Source of the DNA: CAVZXS01 sp963779325
GTDB taxonomy: Bacteria; Bacteroidota; Bacteroidia; Chitinophagales; Chitinophagaceae
Assembly (NCBI GenBank): GCA_963779325.1
Contig: CAVZXS010000011.1
Span: 1 to 64,000, forward strand
DNA: 64,000 nt
Direction of reading: 5' to 3'
A program made the translations under genes and the position numbers. Below are positions 16,340 through 23,771 of the stretch, piece after piece. The notes beneath the pieces were generated by a model that saw nothing but the letters and a program-made list of their open reading frames with translations, did no database searches and was not told where the DNA came from. Position 1 is the first letter of the stretch; the number at the start of each line of letters is the position of its first letter.

Positions 16340-16395
16340 ACCCTTAATTTCGCGGCAAGATTTTTGCACCCATCCCAAAAAATTAAAAAATAGTA

Positions 16396-16860
16396 ATGAA
16401 AACGCTTTTAGCAGTATTGATTTTCTTAAGCAATCTTAATCTTTCCGCACAAATAACTACGCCGGTAAAGGATTCATCCTCGGTAACGGTACATAAAGAT
16501 CCGCGGATTGATTTATTGGTAAAAAAGCAAGCTGAGGTAAATAAGAAAACAGGCGGTATCGGCGGCACCAAAGATGATAATAAAGGCTTCCGGCTGATGG
16601 TATTGATTACAACGAAAAGAGAAGATGCGAATAAAGCAAGAACATTGTTGTATACAACTTTTCCCGAACTGAAACACTGGCTCAGCTTTCAATCGCCCTA
16701 TTATAAAATAAAAGCCGGAAATTTTAAAGAAAGAAGCGAGGCTGATGTATATCGCAGAAAACTGAATGTTTATTTCCCCCGGGGTGTATTTGTAATGCCC
16801 GATACGATTGAAGTAAAAGAAAAGGACAAAAAAGAAGAAGAGGACAATAAGAAAAAATAA
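16396..16860 (+). CDS. Secreted SPOR-domain protein
   Basis: 154 residues. A signal peptide ends near NLSAQ, a low-complexity linker follows (KDSSSVTVHKDPRIDLL, then VNKKTGGIGG), and a SPOR domain covers about 65-140 (GFRLMVLITTKRED, YYKIKAGNFKERSEADVYRR). SPOR domains bind glycan strands of peptidoglycan stripped of stem peptides, often at division sites. The C-terminus is a charged Lys/Glu tail. It is a single-gene unit ending in the terminator at 16884. Confidence 0.85.
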   Translation: MKTLLAVLIFLSNLNLSAQITTPVKDSSSVTVHKDPRIDLLVKKQAEVNKKTGGIGGTKDDNKGFRLMVLITTKREDANKARTLLYTTFPELKHWLSFQSPYYKIKAGNFKERSEADVYRRKLNVYFPRGVFVMPDTIEVKEKDKKEEEDNKKK

Positions 16861-16883
16861 TATCGTCAAAAAAGTAATAAATA

Positions 16884-16921
16884 AACATCCATCTCAGATA
16901 TACGGGATGGATGTTTTATTT
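16884..16921 (+). terminator. Intrinsic terminator after the SPOR gene
   Basis: AACATCCATC pairs perfectly with GATGGATGTT around a 12-base loop and is followed by a T-rich run. Confidence 0.8.
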
Positions 16922-16977
16922 TTGACAAACCAATATGATTGATTGATACCGGTCCTTTCCACCCGCTATAAAATATT

Positions 16978-18171
16978 ATGCTTAAAGAAAAAATAAAATC
17001 GCTGGCCGCTTCGTACGCTGCTGAATTCATTGAAGTGCGCCGTCACTTACATAAAAACCCTGAGTTAAGCTACCTGGAGTTTGAAACGTCAAAATTTGTA
17101 CAGGAAAAATTAACCGGCTACGGAATACCATTTGAAATTAAAGCTACTACGGGAGTCATAGGTTTAATAAAGGGAAAGAATCCCGGTAAAAAGATAATTG
17201 CACTGCGTGCCGATATGGATGCGCTGCCGATAAAAGAAGAAAATGATGTTCCTTATAAATCAGTGAAAGAAGGTGTAATGCATGCCTGCGGACATGATGT
17301 ACACACTACTTGTTTATTAGGCGCTGCAAAAATTTTAAATGAATTGAAAGATGAATGGGAAGGAACGGTGAAATTAATTTTTCAACCCGGCGAAGAAAGA
17401 AACCCCGGAGGTGCAAGTATATTAATTAAAGAAGGCGTATTGGAAAACCCGAAGCCTCAGTGCATTTTCGGTTTGCATGTACACCCGGGTTTACCAATTG
17501 GCAAACTGAGTTTCAGGGCCGGCAAAGTAATGGCCAGCGCCGATGAAATTTATATTACGGTAAAAGGAAAAGGCGGTCATGCCGCTGCGCCGCATCTTTG
17601 TATCGATCCCATTGTTATAACTTCGCATCTTGTTATCGGTTTACAACAAATTGTAAGCAGAAATAATAATCCGCATAATCCGTCAGTACTATCCATTACG
17701 GCAATGAACGGAGGTACTACTACCAATGTAATTCCCAACGAAGTAAAACTGATGGGTACTTTCCGTGCCATGAATGAAGAGTGGCGTTTCGCCGCACATG
17801 AATTAATAAAAAAACAATGCAGTCATATTGCGCAAAGTATGGGCGGGCAAATTGATTTGCATATTGATATTGGCTACCCCACCGTGTATAATAATGAATT
17901 GCTGAATGATACGGCAAAAATCGCGGCAGCAGAATATTTCGGCGAAGAAAACATTGAAGAAACGGAATTAAGAATGGGCGCCGAAGATTTTGGCTATTAC
18001 AGTCAGCTAATACCCGGCTGCTTTTATCGCCTCGGTGTAATGAACAAATCAAAAGGAATAACAAGCGGTGTACACACACCTACTTTTAATATAGATGAGG
18101 ATGCCATTGAGAAAGGAATGGGAATGATGGCCTGGTTAGGCGGCGGCATTTCAATACCCTGTAAGATGTAA
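16978..18171 (+). CDS. M20D amidohydrolase (N-acyl amino acid / hippurate hydrolase family)
   Basis: 397 residues. VRRHLHKNPELSYLE at the start, ALRADMDALPI, MHACGHDVHTTCLLGAA (metal-binding Cys and His), FQPGEERNPGGAS (Glu pair), FGLHVHP, a dimerisation domain with GKGGHAAAPH and a final VHTPTFNIDEDAI. The enzyme removes acyl groups from N-acyl amino acids in the cytoplasm (no signal peptide). Relatives are annotated as hippurate hydrolase or N-acetyl-diaminopimelate deacetylase; a specific choice is not supported. Confidence 0.9.
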   Translation: MLKEKIKSLAASYAAEFIEVRRHLHKNPELSYLEFETSKFVQEKLTGYGIPFEIKATTGVIGLIKGKNPGKKIIALRADMDALPIKEENDVPYKSVKEGVMHACGHDVHTTCLLGAAKILNELKDEWEGTVKLIFQPGEERNPGGASILIKEGVLENPKPQCIFGLHVHPGLPIGKLSFRAGKVMASADEIYITVKGKGGHAAAPHLCIDPIVITSHLVIGLQQIVSRNNNPHNPSVLSITAMNGGTTTNVIPNEVKLMGTFRAMNEEWRFAAHELIKKQCSHIAQSMGGQIDLHIDIGYPTVYNNELLNDTAKIAAAEYFGEENIEETELRMGAEDFGYYSQLIPGCFYRLGVMNKSKGITSGVHTPTFNIDEDAIEKGMGMMAWLGGGISIPCKM

Positions 18172-18224
18172 TTCCACCTAAGATTTCCACGTAGTTCTTT
18201 GAACTACTTAGTAAATCAAGATGG

Positions 18225-18240
18225 TCCCGCACGTGCGGGA
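18225..18240. repeat. Perfect 16-bp palindrome
   Basis: TCCCGCACGTGCGGGA lies in the 236-bp spacer between the M20D gene and the convergent NTF2-like gene. A nearby TAGTTCTTTGAACTA (18192-18206) is also palindromic. They could form a bidirectional terminator region or be dispersed repeats. The rest of the spacer shows nothing. Confidence 0.5.
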
Positions 18241-18407
18241 TGTCGACAAAGAACTGATTGCCCACCCGTGCCGGAATGGACGGGGATTATTCACATCTTA
18301 TATTCGGCATAAACCGAAATCAGCTTGTTTAGCAAAAAGGTTAATCACCAACGGCTACGTACATTTTTGAGAGTTATGATGACTAAAACGTTCTTGAGCA
18401 GAAGCTC

Positions 18408-18758
18408 CTACCGACTGTCTTGAATACAGTACGATGTAATAGTCTCTAATTCATTATTGTCATTGAACTCATATACATCGCAGGCAGAAACAAATGCAAC
18501 TCGTTTACTATCCCTAATAAACTCTGCAGTTCCGTTAATGGCAACCCGATTATTGTCAGCTATTACATTTGCCGTAATAAAGTTCGTTGTCACTGACTTA
18601 AAATAATTTGCAGTTTGTTCGCAGTTCGCAACTACAGCTTTTTTCCCTTCAAAGTAATTTTCACCAACAACAGTCCACTTTACCTTGTCTGACAAATACT
18701 GATTGACCAATTCAAACTTCCCGTTTGAAAACGCTTCTGCTATCTCTTTTTTTGTCAT
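18408..18758 (-). CDS. NTF2-like (SnoaL-type) small protein
   Basis: 116 residues from MTKKEIAEAF. The alternation of helices and a curved sheet (FSNGKFELVNQYLSDKVKW, VVGENYFEGKKAV, NRVAINGTAEFI, VYEFNDNNELETITSY) fits the nuclear transport factor 2 cone fold. Such proteins are often ligand-binding or enzymatic, but no catalytic residues can be assigned. An in-frame ATG three codons upstream is also possible. Confidence 0.7.
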   Translation of the reverse strand: MTKKEIAEAFSNGKFELVNQYLSDKVKWTVVGENYFEGKKAVVANCEQTANYFKSVTTNFITANVIADNNRVAINGTAEFIRDSKRVAFVSACDVYEFNDNNELETITSYCIQDSR

Positions 18759-18842
18759 TTTGATCATTAAATTGTCGTAAACTTTTTTTCCGGCCCGTGT
18801 CCCTTAAGAAGACGCTCACAACAATGACCGCTAACGATTTGA

Positions 18843-19640
18843 TTATCTCCAATCATCAATTTCGATTTCACCTTTCATATAAAATTTACACTGGCCAGCT
18901 ATACGTACCCTGTCGCCCCAAAGTCCCAACCACAACTCGCCGCCGCGTTTACTTAATTGTTTGGCGTGCATTTTTTTCTTATTCAATTTTTCGGCCCAAA
19001 AAGGTATGAGCTGCGAATGCGCCGAACCGGTAACGGGGTCTTCATCTACACCCGATGCAGGGCCAAAAAATCTTGAAACAAAATCTACATCTCCCGTGCC
19101 GGGTGCGGTAATCATAACGTTTTCACCCGTCTTTTTAATTTTTGCAAAATCAGGGCTGCATTTTTTTACGGCATCTTCATTATTCAGTTCTATTAAGTAA
19201 TCACGGTGCTTGTATACGCCCACAATTTCTACGCCGCCCAATGCTTCACGCAGTTCTTCGGGGTAAATATCAATTCGTTCCGGCTTCCAACTGGGAAAAT
19301 CCAAATAAAAAACATCGGATATCCTTTCTACAGTAAGTAACCCGCTCTTGGAATGAAAATTTATTTTAGTTTCTTTATATCCCAAATAAGTATATAATAC
19401 AAAACCCGACGCAAGTGTAGCATGTCCGCACAAATCCATTTCCACAGTAGGTGTAAACCATCTTATCTCATAAAAAGATTCTTTCTTTACAAAAAAAACT
19501 GTTTCGCTTAAATTATTCTCCATCGCAATTTTCTGCATCAGCTCATCATCGAGCCATTCCCGCAACGGCACAACAGCCGCAGGATTCCCGCAAAATAATT
19601 TATTTGCAAACGCATCAACTTGATAAATCGTCAGGCTCAT
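18843..19640 (-). CDS. PhzF family isomerase/epimerase
   Basis: 265 residues. YQVDAFANKLFCGNPAAVVPL at the N-terminus and NNLSETVFF carry the family's catalytic Glu; MDLCGHATLASGFVL and FFGPASGVDEDPVTGSAHSQL follow in the two symmetric halves. The fold is that of diaminopimelate epimerase; PhzF members isomerise small acids, and the substrate here is unknown. The upstream spacer holds a 63-bp heptanucleotide repeat. Confidence 0.9.
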   Translation of the reverse strand: MSLTIYQVDAFANKLFCGNPAAVVPLREWLDDELMQKIAMENNLSETVFFVKKESFYEIRWFTPTVEMDLCGHATLASGFVLYTYLGYKETKINFHSKSGLLTVERISDVFYLDFPSWKPERIDIYPEELREALGGVEIVGVYKHRDYLIELNNEDAVKKCSPDFAKIKKTGENVMITAPGTGDVDFVSRFFGPASGVDEDPVTGSAHSQLIPFWAEKLNKKKMHAKQLSKRGGELWLGLWGDRVRIAGQCKFYMKGEIEIDDWR

Positions 19641-19791
19641 TTATTTTATTTTAGTATCAAAAAAATAATTGACAATTGGCAATAAGCAATTGACAAAATG
19701 TAATGGGTAGATTTAATAGTTACCGGTGTTTTCGTCGTGTACATAACACTCTTTTGATCTCTTTAATTATCTTTATACTCTTTTCAATTTA

Positions 19792-19854
19792 TTTTGACTT
19801 TTGACTTTTGACTTTTGACTTTTGACTTTTGACTTTTGACTTTTGACTTTTGAC
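19792..19854. repeat. Heptanucleotide tandem repeat, (TTTTGAC) x 9
   Basis: Nine uninterrupted 7-bp units between the E1 dehydrogenase stop (9 bp away) and the PhzF start (152 bp away), both on the minus strand. Seven-base units change spacing by less than one helix turn per unit, so copy-number change could alter PhzF promoter spacing. Functional effect is untested. Confidence 0.9.
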
Positions 19855-19862
19855 TTTAGCCG

Positions 19863-22256
19863 TCACTCTCTCATCATCTCCTTTATCACAGCTTCTATTT
19901 CTTCAGCATTGGGTTTGCTGAAATAATCACCGTCGCTGCCATACGACGGACGATGTGCCTTACCTGTAATTGTTCTGGGTGCTACATCAAGATGTTTGTA
20001 ACCACCTTGCTCTTCCATTACTTTATTAAACATGTAAGCAGCGGCTCCTCCGGGCACATCTTCATCAATAAATACAATACGATTTGTTTTTTTGAGTGAT
20101 GCAAGAATGGTATGATCGTTATCAAAAGGCAATAGTGTTTGTACATCTATTACTTCGCAACTGACGCCCTGCGCCTCCAATACTTTTACCGCTTCATCAA
20201 TAATGCGCAATGTAGAGCCGTAGGATACAATGGTAATATCATCTCCTTCTTTCAATACTTCCGGCTTACCCAGCGGTACGGTGAATTCTTTTATGTTCGT
20301 CGGTAATTTTTCCTTTAAGCGATAACCGTTCAGACATTCTATAACTATGGCCGGGTCATTACTTTTTAATAATGTATTGTACATACCAACGGCCTGCACC
20401 ATATTACGCGGTACGCATACATACATGCCGCGCAATGCATTTATCACCATACCCATAGGCGAGCCGCTGTGCCAAATACCTTCCAGCCGATGGCCTCTTG
20501 TTCTTATAATTACCGGGCAACTTTGTCCGCCCTTGGTTCTGTAATGCGTAGTGGCCACGTCATCGCTCAATGGCTGCAGACCGTACAACAAATAATCTAA
20601 ATATTGAATTTCGGCAATAGGTCGCAATCCGCGTAAAGCCATACCTATCGCCTGTCCCATAATAGTTAACTCACGAATACCTGTATCAAAAATTCTTTCC
20701 TCGCCGTGTTTTACCTGCAAGCCGCTGAAGCCCTGGTTTACATCGCCAATAAAACCAAGGTCCTCGCCAAAAGCAACTACTTTGGGATTATGTGTAAATA
20801 GTTCATCAAAATACCTATTCAATACTTCGTACCCGTTAATGGGTTTTGCATCAGCATCAAAAGCGGGTTTTACAGCTTCTACTTTTAAGGCACTCTTTGG
20901 TCCTTCATTGTATAAAAAAGAATTATAAAGGCTTTTACTCTCAGCCAGTAAATCATTATAATAATCTTTTAACCAAAACGCCGAATCATGATTGCCGGCA
21001 ATATTACCGGCCGCATTAATGGCTTTTAATACTTCCCTGCGCAACGGCTCCCTGTTAGATGAAAGCTCGGCCGACAGTTTTTTTAACACCATTGTCTTAT
21101 CCGGTAAGTTGGCGGCCATGTTATCAATCAATTCAACGGTTTTTTGCAATTGGGCTTTTATCGGCGCCTGGTATTTTTCCCAAGCCGCAGCTTTACATTC
21201 ACGTACATGTTGCTTGGCTTTCTCTTCTATTGTTTCCAATTCTTCTTCATCGGCCAATGTATTTTCTACAACCCATTCTTTTAATTTTTTTATACCATCC
21301 CATTCTCTTTCCCACTCAAGCCTGCCGGGGTCTTTATATCGTTCATGACTACCCGATGTGGAATGCCCCTGCGGCTGCGTCATTTCGTCTACATGAAATA
21401 AACAAGGCGTATGCGTTTCTCTTGCCAATCGTATGCCTTCCTCAAAAACTTCGCACATGCCGGCATAGTCCCAACCTTTTACTTTGTAAATATTAAATCC
21501 GTTGCTGTCATCTGTTTTTTGAAAACCGCTCAGTACTTCCGAAATAGAAGCCTTGGTTGTTTGAAATTTTTTGGGCACCGAAATACCATAGCCGTTATCC
21601 CAAACACAAATAGCCAATGGTACCTGTTGTACACCGGCGGCGTTTACCGTTTCCCAAAAATGTCCTTCGCTGGTAGATGCATCGCCGATAGTAGCAAAAC
21701 AAACTTCATTGCCGTTATTGGAAAGCGATTTGAATTGTTTCAATTGCGGAATATGCCGAAAACTTTTTGATGCCAGCGCCAAACCCAAACCTCTGGGCAT
21801 TTGCCCCGCAGTAGGCGCTATATCAGCCGAAATATTTTTTGTATAAGCCAAGTCTGCCCATTCGCCGTTATCATCTACATTTCTTGTAGCAAAATGTGCA
21901 TTCATTTGGCGGCCGGCACTGAAAGGATCGTTGTTTAAATCCGGATCCGAATATAATTGGGCGAAGTATTGCTCAACCGTACACAAGCCGGCGGCAAAAA
22001 CAAAAGTCTGATCCCTGTAATACCCGCTCCTGAAATCTCCGGGTTTAAAAAACTTTGCCAATGCTACCTGGGCCACTTCCATACCGTCTCCAAAAATGCC
22101 AAACTTCGCTTTACCCGTCAACACCTCTTTCCTGCCCAGCAAACTCACCTCACGACTCATACAAGCGACTCGAAAGTCATTGAGTACTTCATTCCTGAAG
22201 TTATCAAACGATAATTTCTCTTCCGCGAGTTGTTGAGCTGTTTGGTTTTGTTCCAT
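19863..22256 (-). CDS. Fused 2-oxoacid dehydrogenase E1 (alpha + beta)
   Basis: 797 residues. About 1-380 is the E1 alpha half, with the thiamine diphosphate site GDASTSEGHFWE ending near CVWDNGYGIS. About 450-797 is the E1 beta half (VVAFGEDLGFIGDVNQGF, GIRELTIMGQAIGMALRGLR, VPRNMVQA, VFIDEDVPGGAAAYM). Two-subunit E1s decarboxylate pyruvate or branched-chain 2-oxoacids and hand the acyl group to lipoyl-E2. Fused forms are common in Bacteroidota. E2 and E3 genes are not nearby, so the substrate cannot be settled, though a branched-chain type is likely. Confidence 0.9.
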   Translation of the reverse strand: MEQNQTAQQLAEEKLSFDNFRNEVLNDFRVACMSREVSLLGRKEVLTGKAKFGIFGDGMEVAQVALAKFFKPGDFRSGYYRDQTFVFAAGLCTVEQYFAQLYSDPDLNNDPFSAGRQMNAHFATRNVDDNGEWADLAYTKNISADIAPTAGQMPRGLGLALASKSFRHIPQLKQFKSLSNNGNEVCFATIGDASTSEGHFWETVNAAGVQQVPLAICVWDNGYGISVPKKFQTTKASISEVLSGFQKTDDSNGFNIYKVKGWDYAGMCEVFEEGIRLARETHTPCLFHVDEMTQPQGHSTSGSHERYKDPGRLEWEREWDGIKKLKEWVVENTLADEEELETIEEKAKQHVRECKAAAWEKYQAPIKAQLQKTVELIDNMAANLPDKTMVLKKLSAELSSNREPLRREVLKAINAAGNIAGNHDSAFWLKDYYNDLLAESKSLYNSFLYNEGPKSALKVEAVKPAFDADAKPINGYEVLNRYFDELFTHNPKVVAFGEDLGFIGDVNQGFSGLQVKHGEERIFDTGIRELTIMGQAIGMALRGLRPIAEIQYLDYLLYGLQPLSDDVATTHYRTKGGQSCPVIIRTRGHRLEGIWHSGSPMGMVINALRGMYVCVPRNMVQAVGMYNTLLKSNDPAIVIECLNGYRLKEKLPTNIKEFTVPLGKPEVLKEGDDITIVSYGSTLRIIDEAVKVLEAQGVSCEVIDVQTLLPFDNDHTILASLKKTNRIVFIDEDVPGGAAAYMFNKVMEEQGGYKHLDVAPRTITGKAHRPSYGSDGDYFSKPNAEEIEAVIKEMMRE

Positions 22257-22567
22257 TGGACAAATGTAAATATATAGGTACAGAAAAAATCAGTTGGCAA
22301 AACATAAATTCTCCCCACGAAATTGACTTTAAAATGACGACACCGACTGTAAAAAACCTCCGGAATACCCAAATTCTATTCACTTCGCCAAATCATTTCA
22401 CCAAATACGCCTTTAAAGTGAACACTGAAAGGGTTAATAGAATGATAGTCAGTGGTTTTAATACGTAGATTCACTATCAAATAAAATCATAAAAAAAATA
22501 AAACATTCGGGAGAATTGCACTCTTTGGCAACCAATTTGTAACTTAGCTTGTCTTAATCTTTTATTT

Positions 22568-23059
22568 ATGAAAAAAATATTCTTACTTACCGCGGGGCTG
22601 GCAATAATTAACCTGCTTTCAGCGCAAACAGTTACCGACAGTCACGCCGGGCATAATCATGAAAAAGCTGCTGTCACGGCAAAACCCGTCAGCGAAGATT
22701 TTCTTTCTATAAAAGAAACTTCACATGATTTCGGCAAAATACCGCAAGGCAAACCCGTCTATTATACTTTCGAAATAACAAACACCGGGAAAGAGCCTTT
22801 GAAATTGGATAACGTACAGGCAAGTTGCGGATGCACAACTCCCGAATGGAACAGGGAAGCCATAGCACAGGGTGCAACGGATAAAATAAAAGTTGGTTAC
22901 AATGCGGCGGCCGAAGGTTATTTTGAAAAACCGGTAACTATTACCTACAATGGCTCACAATCAAAAGTATTAACAATAAAAGGTACGGTATGGAAAGCTC
23001 CTGCGGGTTCTGCGCCGGCCAATGCCTCCGTTCAATTTTTAAAACAACAAAATCAATAA
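22568..23059 (+). CDS. Secreted DUF1573 protein 1
   Basis: 163 residues with a signal peptide ending LLSAQ. One DUF1573 immunoglobulin-like domain: HDFGKIPQGKPVYYTFEITN, a central ASCGCTTPEWN, and KVGYNAAAEGYFEKPVTI. The His-rich segment before it (SHAGHNHE) may bind metal. DUF1573 proteins are exported and of unknown role. It lies 4 bp before a paralogue. Confidence 0.85.
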   Translation: MKKIFLLTAGLAIINLLSAQTVTDSHAGHNHEKAAVTAKPVSEDFLSIKETSHDFGKIPQGKPVYYTFEITNTGKEPLKLDNVQASCGCTTPEWNREAIAQGATDKIKVGYNAAAEGYFEKPVTITYNGSQSKVLTIKGTVWKAPAGSAPANASVQFLKQQNQ

Positions 23060-23063
23060 TAAA

Positions 23064-23570
23064 ATGAAAAAACCGGTATTATTCGCAGCAGCTCTTTTAT
23101 TTGGCTTTGCTGTAATGGCGCAAAAAAAAGCTGACAACGTAATAAAATTCAAGAAAGAAGTACATGATTTTGGTAAAATAAAACAAGGCATTCCTGTTAC
23201 TACTGAGTTTATGTTTACCAATATAAGCAACGAACCTGTGGTAATAGAAAGTGCAACTGCAAGTTGCGGATGCACAACCCCGGTAAAACCTGAAGCACCT
23301 GTAATGGCCGGCGCTGAAAATAAAATTGTTGCGGGCTTTAATGCTGCTTCGCCGCAAGTTTTCGAAAAAAGTATTTATATAAAAATTGTTGGTGTAACCG
23401 AAACAAAAGAAGTAAGAATAAAAGGCGAAGTGCTTGATGCCGCCGCCTATGATGCTTACATAAAAGCAAACCCGGCAAAATCCCCTCCGGCTGCACCTGC
23501 CACTGCTGCTGTAAAGACAACTAAAAAATCTAAAAAAGCAGTTACTGCTCCAAAAGCAAAAACGAAATAA
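23064..23570 (+). CDS. Secreted DUF1573 protein 2
   Basis: 168 residues, a signal peptide (to about VMAQK) and the same domain plan: VHDFGKIKQGIPVTTEFMFT and SCGCTTPVKPEAPV. An Ala/Lys/Pro-rich tail (about 130-168) is probably disordered. It shares ASCGCTTP with its neighbour, so the pair arose by tandem duplication and is co-transcribed. A terminator follows at 23596. Confidence 0.85.
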   Translation: MKKPVLFAAALLFGFAVMAQKKADNVIKFKKEVHDFGKIKQGIPVTTEFMFTNISNEPVVIESATASCGCTTPVKPEAPVMAGAENKIVAGFNAASPQVFEKSIYIKIVGVTETKEVRIKGEVLDAAAYDAYIKANPAKSPPAAPATAAVKTTKKSKKAVTAPKAKTK

Positions 23571-23595
23571 GAAGATCGCAACGTACATAAATAAG

Positions 23596-23627
23596 TCCCT
23601 GCATTCAAAAGTGCAGGGATTTTTTTA
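23596..23627 (+). terminator. Intrinsic terminator after the DUF1573 pair
   Basis: TCCCTGCA pairs with TGCAGGGA around an 8-base loop, followed by T7. Confidence 0.85.
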
Positions 23628-23771
23628 TGCTTTTGGGCAATGACCCTGTTTTCGGTATTTTCGCAAACCTTTCTTATTATTCCCGAATGCGGCGCTGAAC
23701 ATGGATATGTTTGCATAATTACCGGCAGAAAGCACGGGATAATGAGCAAAGGCTAAATACCGAAGAAAAAA

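Noticed and set aside
19792..19854. Short tandem units resembling a CRISPR array
   Set aside because: The units are 7 bp with no spacers; this is a microsatellite. No cas genes are present.
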